Source: Bryoerythrophyllum caledonicum | Lineage: Eukaryota; Streptophyta; Bryopsida; Pottiales; Pottiaceae | Direction: 5' to 3' | Assembly: GCA_963971425.1 (NCBI GenBank) | Contig: OZ020518.1 | Span: 16,124,990-16,188,989 of the forward strand | DNA length: 64,000 nt | Part shown: positions 45,460 to 57,959 of the stretch, piece after piece | How positions within the stretch are numbered: the first letter of the stretch is position 1 | Layout: each line of letters opens with the position of its first letter | The notes under the pieces: generated by a model | What the model saw: the letters and a program-made list of their open reading frames with translations, nothing else | Databases searched by the model: none | What the model was told of the DNA's origin: nothing | Position numbers and translations under genes: made by a program

Positions 45460-46120
45460 CGCCCAATTTTGCTAAAAAACTAGTCCTGAAGTGAAATTGT
45501 CAATAAGAAGTATGTCATCACATTTTTAAGTGAAGTTTAGACTTTTGACCATAAGATCTTTAAATAGAATAATACATTAGCATGCCATATTTTTTGGTTG
45601 CAATCCACCACATGGATATGAAAATTATAGCATTTGAAGTGCAAAAATGTTTTTTTCTCCCATTGCTTGACAATGTGTGAAAATGTTCAATTTGGGTTTA
45701 AAATTTCTTTTTAACACTATTGGCAAAGATGTTTTTTTGACATTTTCAAAGGTAGTAACATTCTTCATATGTTTGAAAAATCTTAATTTCAATAGAAACT
45801 TCTAGCAATATTTTGGAGTTGCCCAAAGTTCCTAGTTTGCTCTCGAAATAGCATAACTTTCTTTTTAAAGGTCCGCTATGAGATACAATTATATTTCTAC
45901 AAAGCTACTACTATGTCACATCTTCAAAAAATTCAAAAATTCATGATCAAAATTCAGATTGAAATAATCTGTCCAAAATGGAAAACATCCCGAGGGGGAA
46001 ATGGTCCTTCAGGTGTTAAAGAAAAGTGTCCCAAGTACGAGCAAGTTGGGCAACTCCAAAAACTTTTGATAAAATACTCTATCAAATGTGAGATTTTGAA
46101 TACTAGCACGTAATATTATT
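45460..46120 (+). repeat. Second long copy of the 18-kb dispersed repeat
   Basis: Contains the late landmark of the family: ATAGAAACTTCTAGCAATAT, TTGGAGTTGCCCAAAGT and ATAGCATAACTTTC at 45,795-45,870, matching 18,890-18,960, preceded by diverged early parts. Confidence 0.55.
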
Positions 46121-46369
46121 TCCTTTCATAATAACCAAAAAATTGTCTTTAGTAAAAAGGAGCATATTAACCCACGTCAAACATTTTCACACATTATCGG
46201 GCAAGGCACCAAAAAAAACTTCTTTTCCACATAAAACTTTGAGATTTTCATGGTTTTACATTTTGTTTTTTCTACTACAAAATGTGGTCAAAGCCTTCTT
46301 ACTGGCTGTTAGGATAATCATTTTTGAACATATTTATTTCACAAAAAAATAATTGTGAATGGGCAATTT

Positions 46370-46760
46370 TTGATCCTCCACTCTTTGCACAATTGTTTTG
46401 AATATGCTACACCCCTTATCTACCTCTAAAAATAGGTGTACAAGGAACTAACATTATCCTTAACATGATGGTAATGTATTTAGACCTTGTCTAGTGCAAA
46501 AATTGGACACCAAGTGAAGTCAAAGTCTGTTGATGTTGATCCACTCAACCACAGGGAAGGAAATGAACCTAAGAGTCTCTTCTTCAAACACCATAATCTT
46601 TCAAGCCGTGAGGTCAAAGTTGATGAAATTTTGTGAGTATCTTACTTAATAAGTCTTAATTAAGATCCTATGATTAAATTTAGAAATACAATGTTTTGGT
46701 TTCCTTCCTTACTCGTTGCATTAGAACAAACAGTTCTGGAGTGAAAATACCTTGGGACTT
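46370..46760 (-). repeat. Reversed copy of the 18-kb dispersed repeat
   Basis: Reverse complement of CTCTACACCAATTTTTAGAGG-type, AACTTTGACTTCACTTGG-type and GTGCAATGAGTAAGGAAG-type words of the 18-kb copy, in reversed order (for example ACCAAGTGAAGTCAAAGT at 46,510). Confidence 0.65.
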
Positions 46761-46764
46761 TAGG

Positions 46765-47700
46765 GGGGTTCATGACAAATTATGGTTATTTTTTGGCCCT
46801 CTCATTTTGGGGTCCAAGGGTTTTCATTTTCTTCTAATTTTAAATTCATCCTTGAAAGCCCATACTTTCTAAAAATAGACATATATCCAAAAACAAAATA
46901 GGGGCATGTTTTGCCTCCAATGTAGAAAAAGCTTGTGAGAGTTGCATGAACCCATCAGTTGTCTTTGCGGTGCGGATGCTCATATTTTTTATTTTTTATT
47001 TTTTTGCACAAAACAAATGGAGTGTTATTGCAAGAAGGAAACCTAGCAAAATACACAACGTGTCAAAGCTGGCAACAGAGTGGCAAAAGCCTTTTAAAAT
47101 AGATCTTAATATTGTGGTTGCTTGAGCCATTTTGGGGAGGTGGACCCTTGTCTCAATGGCACCCTCTCGTTTTAGGGGGTCTAGAGGCTTTTTAAAGGAT
47201 TTTGGGGATAAATTTGAAGCCTGCGGCCCCAAGTTACTCTCAAGAACACCTATTTGCTATGAACAAGTCCCCTATCCAAAAATCAATTAGGGGCCACGTT
47301 TTACCCCACCCTTTTCCTCCAATGGCTCGAGCAACCAATTTATTGAGATCCTTATGAAACTCTCTAACCCAAACTACATGTGTGTTTATCCTCCCACACA
47401 ACATCTCGTGGCATGCTCATATTTTCACTGTAGGGAAGCAGAGGTCTTGAGTTTTCCTGAAAGTCACCAAAATACACTGGATAGGTACTCTGAATCTTAG
47501 GGTCTTATGCTAGTAACCGGGACCACATGCACATGATGTCTTGCCTTGGAAAAGGTTTGGGGGAACTATTGGTCAACCCTGTGAGAACTTAGGGTACTAT
47601 GGGGGAGCTTTAGCTTGTATGGGGTAGGGCCCAAGAACATTGATTGCAAAGCATTTCATTAGTGCAGAAAAAGGCGATATGAAATTTCCTCACGCTCTCT
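46765..47700. repeat. Dispersed repeats related to 57,960-58,480
   Basis: Two plus-oriented diverged pieces (46,770-46,920 and 47,140-47,330) share CCCTCTCATTTTGGGGT, GACAAATT..AGG and AGGGGC with 57,990-58,150. The segment 47,440-47,660 is the reverse complement of 58,270-58,480 (AATACACTGGATAGGTAC, ACCGGGACCACATGCACATG, GGTTTGGGGGAACTATTGG). Composite of at least two elements; no ORF. Confidence 0.6.
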
Positions 47701-49019
47701 TTCTTTCCGTTTGTAAGGTTGGATAACCTATCATCACCACCAACCCCAGAATCAACAACCTAATGTGGGCCAAAACCACCAGCCGCCCACCCCATTTCCG
47801 AAATTTTAGGAAGTGAGTTATGATTGGGTGTCAGTTTGTAATTGGTTCAAAGCTCTCGGTTTTTAGTCTCTTGCACAAGTGGTCATTAGCACAACTTATT
47901 GTGGAAGTAGAGAGTTTTGTATGTCGAGAATGGGTCACAGCTTATTATCCACTTAAAAAATTTGTAGCAATTTCAATATGAAGAAATAAATGGTCACGAC
48001 AATTGCAATATTCATGAAATCCTAATTTGAATTCCCAAAAAAATTCTTACCACGTATACGAACGCTATAAATAGGTCAACAAGCTTAAGTTGGTGGTTAT
48101 AGGTCATCCGCACCATATTCCTCCTGACTTGCCCATTTGGGAAGCACTTTCAGGAAAACTGTATTGTAAAATTAGGGAGTTGTGACCTTTGAGGGGCCGG
48201 ATATTTGTTTGTTCCTTCTTGAATTGGGATGTTTGACCGAAGCACTCTACGTTGGACTCAACCAAAAGCTACGACGGCAACAGTGGAAGTCCAGCTGCGG
48301 TCATTGTACAAGACAGAAGGGCGAAGGGCTGGGAAAGCATGGAGGAGGCGCTGATTGGAGCAGGCGCGAGATATTCGGGAGAAACGGGAAACTGGTGATA
48401 GTGGTGCAGTGGCGCGGACTGCGGCCTTCCCGCATCAGCTGTGCTCGCTCGACGTGGCCGCGGGCTGTTGGTGGATGTAAGCACTTTTGCCTGTTCCCGC
48501 TTCCCTGGGCCCTAAGTCAATTCTCACGAATTCGAGATAATCATAATCAGAGCGAAAATTTTGTTCCCCGCAGTAAGTGTGGTGAACTTTTCACAAGTAA
48601 AAGGAAGGTTTCAAAGCGGGAATGTTCCACAATCAACAAGAAGTAGATTACATTAGACCTATATGCTGATGAGGGGATAAATAATTCATCCTACTTTCCA
48701 ACTGCCAGGCCGTGCGATCAGATCCCTTCCGAAAAGTACCCCGCTAAGTTGACATGATTCGCTCCACTTCCTCGCCTTAGAAACAGAGGAGAACAATAAT
48801 GAGCCTACTTTTCCATTGAATCGCCAGCGAGTGAAACTGACCTTTGTGCGTCCAAGTTAAACTCCCGGACAAGCGCTGACAAGGACCTCAGCTGGTCACG
48901 TTGGCTCCTCCTCCCCACTTTGCGGATGGATTCGTCGCTTAACCCGTTTCCTTGCGCACCTCATGCTCAGCCACCAGAGGATCCTCAGCGGTCAACTTAG
49001 ACCTCACCAGGGTCGGCGG
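47701..49019. other. Upstream flank of the receptor kinase gene
   Basis: AT-rich to 48,180, then GC-richer. The open frame at 48,182-48,646 lacks any recognisable domain and is not called. The region may include promoter and 5' leader exons of the kinase gene. Confidence 0.4.
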
Positions 49020-49470
49020 AGTAGTTTGCCGGTGCTGATCTGAGACTGGAAGGTTTCGGCGGAGTATGATAGCTACTAGCATCTAGATTCTAATAACTTA
49101 TTACCAGTGTTTCTGGTTTAGTTGCTGGTTCTAATCTGAGACTTCAAGGTCATCTAGATACCTGCACCACCAGTGTTTCTGGTTTAGTTTCTGGAGCGAA
49201 TCTGAGACTTCAAGGTCATCTAGATACCTGCACCTGCACCACCAGTGTTTCTGGTGATATTCTACGGTTTCGGGGTGCAAATATCTAGGTAGTACTACCA
49301 GTGTTTCTGGTTTAATTTCTGGTGCTAATATGAGACTCCGAGATTCGGAGTATGAAACGTCTACATACTAGTATTGCCGGTGTTTTTGGTATAGTTTCTA
49401 GTGATGATCTTACACGCTAAGGTATCTAGAGCATGAATATCCAGATACTAGTATTTCTGAAACTGGTGAT
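49020..49470 (+). repeat. Diverged tandem repeats upstream of the receptor kinase
   Basis: Five to six units of about 65-75 bp built on ACCAGTGTTTCTGGTTTAGT, then CTGGTGCTAATCTGAGACT and TCTAGATACCTGCACC. They begin near the GGTTTCGGCGGAGTATG stretch and end about 120 bp before the kinase start codon, so they lie in its promoter or 5' UTR. Confidence 0.8.
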
Positions 49471-49591
49471 TGCAGTACGTGTGGGAGTCAACCTTCTTGC
49501 ATGATTCACATGCGCGGTTTTGGAGGTATGGCTGGGAATTGCACTTAGGGTGAAGGCGTTTCGTATCCTCGACAGTTGCAGTTCTTTCTCG

Positions 49592-52500
49592 ATGGGGAGG
49601 ATGTATCGTCTGGACGTGATTGTGTGGTTTGCCTTATGGCTGGTTGGTAATGCGGTGGCCTTGAATGACGAAGGTTAGTGCCTGATCTTGTTGCGGAAGC
49701 GGGTTAGAGGCGGGTCGAGCGTCGCTAAGGGATGTGTTGAATCTGTGTTTGCAGGTCATGTTCTGCTAGAGTTCAAGAGCCGGTTGAATGACAGTCGTGG
49801 GAGCTTGGCCGACTGGAATCCTGGGCACTTCAGTCCGTGTGGATGGACTGGGGTTTCGTGCTCCAGAGATTCTCATGTGGTCGTCATGTAAGGCTTTGCT
49901 TTGTGGTTTGCGGTTAACTTGCGATCCAACTGTTTTTCAGAAGAGTATGTGCGCGGGGGCTGAAGCATTTGTGCCCAATGGGATGCAGAAACCTGGCGGG
50001 GAAGTGGCTCGAGGGGGAACTCGCGTTGGAACTGACGCAGTTTCCGCAGTTGCAAGATTTGAATCTGTCGTCCAATGCCTTCTCTGGAGCGATTCCGATT
50101 TCGTTTGGCGATTGCGCAAGTTTGAAAGCTCTGTGAGTGCCCTGCCTTTGATTGCAGATTTCGGCCAGCACGAATAGATTCTAGAATGAACCTGGGAATC
50201 TGATGTTGCAACTGCAGGAACTTACATTCGAATCATCTCACGGGGGTTGTTCCACCATTCCTTTCCCGACTTGGCAACCTCGAGTACTTGTAAGGACAAC
50301 GGCATGAAACCTCTGTTTACCTTTCGTTAGTGTTCTGAGAATCAGTGTGCCATGCTTGATTTGTCCCTTCTGAATGACAACGATTTCGTTTTGCCAGAGA
50401 TGTATCAAGTAACCAGCTGCAAGGAGAAATTCCAGCGTCTTTAGACACGCTCGCAAAGCTCTCATTTCTGTAAGCATTCACCTTATCCTCACACTTTGAT
50501 AATGCTCCGGCTAGTTACAGTGTCACTAACTCTTTGAGGAAAAAGAGTAATCACCCCGCGTCTCTGCTGGTGAATGACAATGGTTATTACTACGTTCTTG
50601 TTCTGCAGTAATCTGTCGTTCAACGATTTGGAAGGCTCAGTGCCCGAAGGAGGACTTCTAGATTCATTCACCAGTGACAGCTTCATCGGAAACGCCAATT
50701 TGTGCGGCAGAGCGGCACCGCAGGACTGCAAGAGAGTTCGTTCTCTGGTCGAAGGTAGGGGAGTCATGAAATGCCAACATCCACCACTACAAGTTCATGT
50801 TCCAGGAGACCTTGTGAATGCTGAGTCTGTATGTTTTCCTGGTCAGCTCTGGCGCCCCAGTCCCCCAGTGGTGCCGGCAAGAAGGCCTTGAGCGTCGGAG
50901 CTATTGTTGCAATATGCGTTTGCGCCTTCGCCCTCAGCAAAATCTTCTTGGGCACGCTCTGTTATTTCCGTTGGAAGAAAATGCACACGGAATGTGAAGT
51001 CAAACTCTCAGGTAAGGCACCACCCCTCCTCATCAAGCAAAGAATTTCAGAACCTGGGAGTCACAGTTTCTTGTAACTGGCTCTGTCTGAAGAGACTCGG
51101 AGTTACATTTAGGCAAGCTTAAAATTGTCCAAGCAGTGAATATCAGAATGATAACTTGCTGCTCTCTGATGCAGGAGGGAAGATGATCATGTTCCAGCTT
51201 TCTGGCAAGGCCACTCCGTCCTCGAAAGCCGTGCTGAAGAAGACAGAGATGTTGAAGAAGCAGGACATCATCGGAAGCGGCGGGTACGGGACGGTGTACA
51301 AGCTAGAGCTGGACGATCACACGAAATTCGCTGTCAAGAAGCTCTCCAGGGGCGGGCAAGACCAGGAGAGAGGATTCGAACGGGAGCTGGAGACCTTGGC
51401 GGATATCAAACACAGGAACCTCGTTCCTCTGCGAGGCTACTACAGCGCGCCAAATACCAACATCCTGGTCTACGACTTGATGGACAACGGCAACTTGGAT
51501 ACATGGCTGCATGGTAACATTGGATCCAAAACCATATGTCTTGGTGCTTTCATCTATACATCACTACATTTAAAATGTTGACGGCATTTTACAACCTTTG
51601 GCGAACGTGAACAGTGTGTTCAGACTTTCTAGATGCCAAAGTCTGTACAATTCCGTTACATTGATTATATTGTTCATTCCCTGGCCACTAACTAACATAC
51701 TCCATGATTTTTAGCTTTTCCAATGAGAGAAAGTCCTTTACCACCAGGATTGGCCTATATAAACGATCCAAGTTGCCATATGATCTGGATTCTATCTCCT
51801 GCACAGTTTGGAATTGACATGATCTGGACGGGTTTTGCAGATCATGTGAAGAAAGGAGGGAAGCCGCTGGAGTGGGACATGCGGCTGAACATCGCCATTG
51901 GGAGCGCCCGGGGCCTGTGCTACCTGCACCACGACTGCATCCCGCACATCATTCACCGGGACATCAAGTCGAGCAACATCTTGTTGGACGCCGACATGGA
52001 AGCGCGTGTGTCCGACTTCGGGCTTGCCAAGCTGATCAGCCCGCAGCAGACCCATGTGACCACCATGGTGGCCGGAACTCTGGGCTACTTGCCTCCTGGT
52101 ATGCACTGAGTAGGACTGCAGCTTCTGACCTGACAGCAGCATAATGTTGCTCAGATTGCTAACTGAGGTAGTTGGTGTTGCAGAGTACATGGAGACTGGG
52201 AAAATCACCGAGAAAGGCGACGTGTACAGCTTTGGCATCGTTCTGCTCGAGCTCCTCACGGGGAAGCGCCCTACGGACTACTTCTTCATGGACGGAGATT
52301 TCAGCATGGTGCAATGGGTAAGCGGTTTGCACTTTCTAGTCCTAGAGTACCAGTTGAGGCGTTTGTTCAAATTTTTCCACTTCGATACCGCTAGTTTTGA
52401 TTCGCAGGCAGCCTTCAGTTGTCTTATCCATGACCTCCGCAGTATCATCCTAGTATCACTCGATTATCGCGTGGATACATGCACTCTTTCTGAAATATTG

Positions 52501-52836
52501 ATTCCGGAGATGGTGCTCTGCCAGGCGAAGTCGCTGGTGGACGAAGACCACCCCGAGGACATATTCGACGAGGTGATCCTGGGCGCCTGTCTAGACGAAG
52601 ACCTGCTCACCGTGCTCGACATCGCCTTCCAGTGCCTAGCGCAGCAGGCCCAGGCCAGACCCACAATGCAGCAGGTGGCGAAGATGCTGGAACTCCTGCG
52701 CCAGGACCTGAGCGCCACCGAGTCCAGTCTGGGCTTCAGCAGCAGCCGCCTGACCAGCATGCCCAGCGGCATGAACTCCGTCGACAACATGTCCAGCAAT
52801 TCGTCAGCGCCTATCTCCGCGCCCATGTCCGTGTGA
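49592..52836 (+). CDS. FEI: FEI-type LRR receptor-like kinase, 11 exons, 618 residues
   Basis: Exons 49592-49673, 49755-49887, 49989-50132, 50218-50289, 50398-50469, 50609-50754, 50847-51011, 51175-51513, 51841-52098, 52184-52317 and 52525-52836; all GT-AG and in frame. Parts: signal peptide (1-24), LRR N-terminal cap with FKSRL and CGWTGVSC, about five LRRs in 72- or 144-nt exons ([20 protein letters not shown]), and transmembrane segment about 230-257. The kinase has glycine loop [10 protein letters not shown], Lys326 (FAVKK), HRD 423-425, NILLD, DFG 443-445 and [10 protein letters not shown]. All catalytic residues are present, and HRD makes it an RD kinase. FEI kinases act at the plasma membrane in cell-wall and growth signalling. 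Assignment rests on remembered similarity through the juxtamembrane and kinase regions ([26 protein letters not shown]-like LTGKRPTD); another LRR-XIII member is possible. Intron 8 (51514-51840) and the exon 10-11 intron were chosen by phase. Confidence 0.88.
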
Positions 52837-53536
52837 AACCCGCGGTTGTTCTATTACAGTCTGTAAAAAGGAGAGTCACCAGGTTTTTTAGTCTCCTCAA
52901 AGATGTTATGTCTGCAGGCAGATTCCAAGGTCAGTTGCTCTCTAGGAGATACCACTTTAATACTGGGTGGTACTCGGGCAGCTGTGGACCTTGGAAGACT
53001 GCCTTGGCACACCTTGATTGAAGTTTCGGGTTTCTACTCCGGAGGGTTCTCCGTCATTGCCTTTTTTTGGGCATACAGATATCGTCTGAGTAGAAGTGCA
53101 GGTGCCGTGCCGGTTAGATCTTGTCTGAATAGATGTGGTTGTACCGTGTTGGGTAGGGTATCTGTGTGCTTTGTTAGCTGAACGGGCGACTCGATCGACG
53201 TCTGGTTATGCGGTTAGAGGCGCACTTATATTTATTTATTTTCATTTTAAAACATTTTCCATTAGTGAATGGGTGTGTCCATGAACATCGAAAGATTCAA
53301 TTTTCGGACATCTGTAGTGCATCTTGTTAGAGAATGAAATATGTTCTGTCCACGATTCTTCTTAAGAATTCTCTACATCACTGGACAGCCTTTCGCTCCA
53401 AGCAACATATTCACATGATCTCACAAGTGGGTGTTGGCATTGTGCGTTTATTTCTGCGACGCAAAAAGTACAAGCGGATGTGCCGTCCGTTCATATTCAA
53501 CGGTGATCATATGCTGAGATAATTTTTTTACAACGC
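52837..53536. other. Intergenic region between convergent genes
   Basis: Holds the 3' UTRs of the kinase (plus) and TIR gene (minus). No separate gene supported. Confidence 0.5.
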
Positions 53537-55909
53537 TCATCCACTAATATGTACAACTCCTTTAGCCAAGAATTTGCAAGGAAAACATGGGAACCATGGT
53601 TCCTGCCGACATCCCTCCAGATGCTCGAAATTGAAGTCTCGCCTCTCAAAGATGCTCAGCAGCAACGCCAGAATATCGTCGAATTTCATCCCATCGTAAG
53701 TGCGATCTGCTTTCTGGAAATATCGGGCGAAACATTCTACGATTCCCGGCCTCAGCGCCCGCAAGCTACTGTTCGGCCATTCGCACACATACCTAGGCTT
53801 GCAATCGTCGTCCCGGGCGTTGTGGAGAATCATGGCCGCAAATTGCAAGCAGAACTTCACAAACTGCCCAGGCTGGATCCTGTAGCAGTGATTCCTCTCA
53901 TCGATGAATTTCGTCGTTTCCCAAAGAACGCCATGGATCAGATCTAAATTCGAAACTTCCCAATATTCACAAAAGAACTGGCGCAGAAATTCCCCGCTCA
54001 GCGGGAGCGAATTCGAAAGCTCCGGTGGGATGGCAGCATTGCCCACACCCTGGCTGGGAATCGTTACGCCCGCTTCTCCAAGCTCCTTTCGGACATCCCT
54101 GATGACTCTCGCGGCATTCCGAATCTCAGCTCGTGTTTTGGCCTGCCAGCATTTGCGCCAGAGTTCTTCGACGAGGCTCCCGTCAAATCTCACCACCAGC
54201 TCCTGCAAATCTGATTCCTGAGCTTTCGAGAAAAGACTGTTCCCGCGCTCCAATATTTTCCTGTACATATGATCTAGCCCCGCTGCCCCCGGAGCTGCTG
54301 TCACCACAACTTGGAGAGGAATGTTAGACAACGTCGCCATGATCTCCTTCCATTGAAACATATCGGGAAGATCTGACAAACCCCGGCACACATACCACAC
54401 CATGTGTAACCTGGGAGCTTTGCCTGGTAGCAAACATTTGGGTTCTGCCAGAAGTTGACGGCGGTATATTACATCCAACCACAGACCCACCACCTGATTT
54501 GCGCGCGAACTTGAATTCCTGCCGTCGATGAAGGCCTTGAATACGTTCTTGAAATTCTTTGTGTCGCTCCCGTTTGATCTGCTGTAATATAGGGACATCG
54601 GCGGCGAAGAACTCCGGCTTTCGGTCAGACCCACATCATCCTGAACCTGAGTTTGCCGCCTGTTCTCACCGCAGATATGACTGACGACGCCTTCCACAGA
54701 GGGAAAATCCCCTAGAACAAGGACTCTCAAAGGTCGATCCGAGGGGGTGAAAGTTATTTCCTGCGCCACAAGAAATTTCAACAATCAATCGTTCGACCTG
54801 GTCTCGCGACTCGAATAAGCTGAAACCATGGCTTTCTCACCAAACTGACCACGAAGTCTAATTGAAATTGCGGGTAATCCAGGATCACCGCAGCAAATTT
54901 CTTCACTTGCACATTGAACATCCAAACAGGAATGAGCCTGCGTACCAAACACCGGCAAAAGTTTCACTGACCTCTGGTGGCTGACCATTAGCTGGATCTG
55001 GTTTTGGGGGATTCTTCGGGCGGCTACCGACTGGACTCGTTGGGAGTGAATTAAGTATGCTCTGAACTCTTGCGACGATATTGTGTTTTAACTTATTCGT
55101 ATCCCTGCCAAAAAACAACATTGCAGCGGTCAAGTTTGATCCGTAGGCTGCAACAAACCTACCACATGAGGCACTTCAGCAAGTTTAATTGTTTTGGTTA
55201 TAAGTAGGTGGATCTAGTCTTGTATCAAACCAACATGCCAACAGATTCCACAGAGCTCCACAAATGATAGTCCTGACAATACGACCTAAATTTACGATTG
55301 TGTCATGTTGAGTACGTACCCATTGATTTTGGAGAGTGGAAATCCGGTGAAGCCCACAGCATCATTGAGAGCTTTCTTCCACCTTGAGACGCGTTCAGCT
55401 GAATGCTTGTGACTAGAGTCGTGATTTTGAAACGCCCTATGAAAGGAGGTTCCGAATAAATGGGTACGGCGAAGATCTAAAGGCTCCACATCGTAGAAGA
55501 CAGGCAGAAATGTCACGTGTTGGGGATGCTTTTCTGTCCGATCGAGCATGTCAACAAGCTCATTCAGGCAGTATGGAGAAGAAGCATAGTTAGGAGAAAA
55601 GATGGCCAGTTGAATCGGTGCAGTTTGTATAGCTGCGTTGATCTCCTCGGAGACCCGTTCCCCTTCCTCCATCGAATAGTCGACAAAAGGAGAGATTTTG
55701 TTTAATTTGAGTGCTTCCTCAAGGTGGGTAACAAATCGGTACTTCGTGTCAGGGCCCCGGTGGTTGATGAAGAGATCATACTTTTTAGACTCGACCACAG
55801 GGTGAGAACTAGACGAACTACTCGCAGAATTACTCCCACTACAATGATCCTCCGCACTAATCTCTAAATGATTCCCACTCCTGTTCACAGTCTGCGCATG
55901 TCCCCACAT
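53537..55909 (-). CDS. TIR domain fused to a degenerate GTPase-like domain, 3 exons, 648 residues
   Basis: Exons 55909-55320, 55104-54972 and 54760-53537, GT-AG, frame continuous for 649 codons. The TIR domain covers residues about 43-190: YDLFINHRGPDTKYRFVTHL, then FSPNYASSPYCLNELVDML with the Glu (117) that is catalytic in plant TIR NADases, and FLPVFYDVEPLDLR. A Pro-rich linker (about 215-240, RPKNPPKPDP) leads to a region resembling a G domain: strand PLRVLVLGD (251-259), a WLDVIYR segment, LHMVWYVCRG where fold-mates carry the switch II strand, and LQVVVTAAPG at the place of the TKxD strand. P-loop residues are lost: at GxxxxGKS the positions read V263, E264, G265. The C-terminal 170 residues are helical and unrecognised. 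There is no NB-ARC or LRR. It is probably a cytosolic NAD-cleaving or signalling protein; the pseudoGTPase call is by eye. Confidence 0.75.
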
Positions 55910-57316
55910 GCTTAATTATGCACTCTTGGCACCCAACAGATATGGCTACCGAGAGGCCGAATCAATAAACTAATATACAGCCGTAGTTTCAATCAATCAA
56001 TCAATCAATCAATAAGGTGATTAAAACCGCGGAACGGTGTATCTCCTAGCATAGTCGAATACTAAACAATCCGAGCTTAAAGAACCTCACTAACAGACTA
56101 GCTCTGCAAATTATGCCATAACCCTAGTGTACATTTCTCCTCCACAACAAGAGGAAATTGCAATCGCTTCGACGATCTCGAATCAGCACCAAGAGTAGGA
56201 GACCTGAATAAGGCTGATCTGGATTGAACCATGCAAGCAAGGCCTCTCTCATTCTCCACTGCTCTAGCTCCGGACGTCGCCCTTCCAGAGGCTGCATCAA
56301 AGTGGAGACTGTACAACTCTTTCCCCCGGCCAGCGCCAATCGTGAAAACATGGAACGTGGATGCACAACAGAGCTGCTGCGTACATGCCTTTCCTGATCG
56401 GAGACCGCCTTAAACTCCTTATGAGCACGTCCTAGGATCCGTCGGACTACATAATCATAAGAACCGGTGCTTATGATTGGCGGTACTAATCATAAGAACC
56501 GGTGCTTCTCTTCCAATCTGTATACTCCTGAAGACGCAAGCTGCTGGCCAAGGTAAAGGACGGAGTCTCCTTGCAGTTCCAAACCCAAGCCATAACTTAC
56601 TTCTGATGCTTGGGCTTGAGTCAAGCTGCGACATGAGTCGGAGGTGGACCTCTCGGACTGTCGGCACAGCTACAATCATGCATCCATCCCCACTCTCCCT
56701 CGCGTAACATATTTTCTAGTGATGTTACAGCTTGGGCAACAACTAACGTTTGCTCACCGCCATCAACTTGCAACCCCGACCCCGGACCGATCATTAGGCC
56801 AACGCACCTGCACCCCCAACCCGCTCAGGGCCCGGGTTGGGCCTGACCAGCCCCGATGTGCTTGCCCCAACAAAACATGGGAGGAGGGTTGCAAACCATT
56901 TGTTTACCCTTCAGATTCACTTCATGCGTTCCCAATGAGTTCCCATGTGTTCCCAACGAGTTCCAAGTGAGCCCCATGTGAATTCCTATCTCGTTCCCAG
57001 ATTGTTCCCAACGTGTTCCCACCGGCTAGTAATTTATTTTTTTCAATTACATTCCAATTTTACTATTTCCTTGGTGGGGCCCACCACGTCTCCTTGGCCC
57101 CAACGACACCCCATCCGCACTCATGTGCTCAGACCAAGTGTTTGCAGCTTCCGCCCCAAAGCCTTCGCCGCAATAGGGGTAACGCAACATGGGTGTGGCT
57201 GCCCTAAGGCCTACGGCAATGAACTACCATGTGACTAAATAATGAATTACTACGTGACCAGGTCAGAGGAATACATCGGTGCCTTTCTGACAAACATAAA
57301 CCCTCGGCACTATCGG
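55910..57316. other. Intergenic region with simple repeats
   Basis: Contains (CAAT)n at 55,988-56,012, a direct repeat of TAATCATAAGAACCGGTGCT (56,450 and 56,490) and a GTTCCCAA(T/C)G minisatellite (56,915-57,020). The small open frames do not show family signatures. The first few hundred bases probably hold the TIR gene's promoter. Confidence 0.5.
56915..57020. repeat. Imperfect 10-bp minisatellite
   Basis: Repeated GTTCCCAA(T/C)G- or GTTCCCA-type words, about nine copies with drift. Creates spurious open frames on the minus strand rich in NSLGTH. Confidence 0.7.
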
Positions 57317-57586
57317 CACTATCTAGCTGAACCTCATTAGTTACACTTAAATCACTTTTAGTGTAGTGCCCAACAACTGACTTGTAAATGCAATAACTTT
57401 TTACTCTTGATGCCAATTTTTACCAAGAGCACAACTCTCTGTAGTATTCAAATAAACGGACCATTATAAACATAGTTGGTAAAAATATTCACTTAAAGTA
57501 AAAACTTATAGCGTTTACAAATCATTTACTGGGCGCTACACTTAAAGTGATATTTAGTGTAACTAATGAGGTTCAGCGAGATAGTG
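57317..57586. mobile_element. Foldback MITE with inverted repeats of about 88 bp
   Basis: Left arm begins CACTATCTAGCTGAACCTCA and the right arm is its near complement TGAGGTTCAGCGAGATAGTG; the match runs on through TTAGTTACACTTAAA, AGTGTAG(T/C)GCCCA and TTGTAAATG..ATAACTTTT. The two arms make up about two thirds of the 270-bp element. No clear target duplication; CACTA-like ends are noted but not decisive. Confidence 0.8.
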
Positions 57587-57959
57587 AACTATTACATGCT
57601 AGGATACATAGACAGTTGGCAGGTCCTGATTCCATCGGGAAGGTACCGTAGTACCGGTATTAACCTCTCCCATTCCAATAGACTACTCGATGTCTGTATC
57701 GCAGGGGGCGCCTTTCCCGACTGACATTCAATTTCTTTCAAATTTTTTTTGGCACAAGTCGTACCAGACGATACGATTGCACGGGGAAACCTCCTGCGAA
57801 GGGACTTGGAGGTTGCTTTCCACGAAACACAGCCTGGCAACAGTACAATACAGACAGCTTTAAATAGAGTTTTCCTGAAAGTGCTTCCTGAAGGGGCAAG
57901 TCAGGAGGAATATGGTGCCAGACGACGCGGACAGGATATTCCTACGCTCTGACTTACCC

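Noticed and set aside
48182-48646. 154-residue plus-strand frame in GC-richer DNA upstream of the receptor kinase
   Set aside because: No domain, signal or sensible continuation; composition alone can keep it open.
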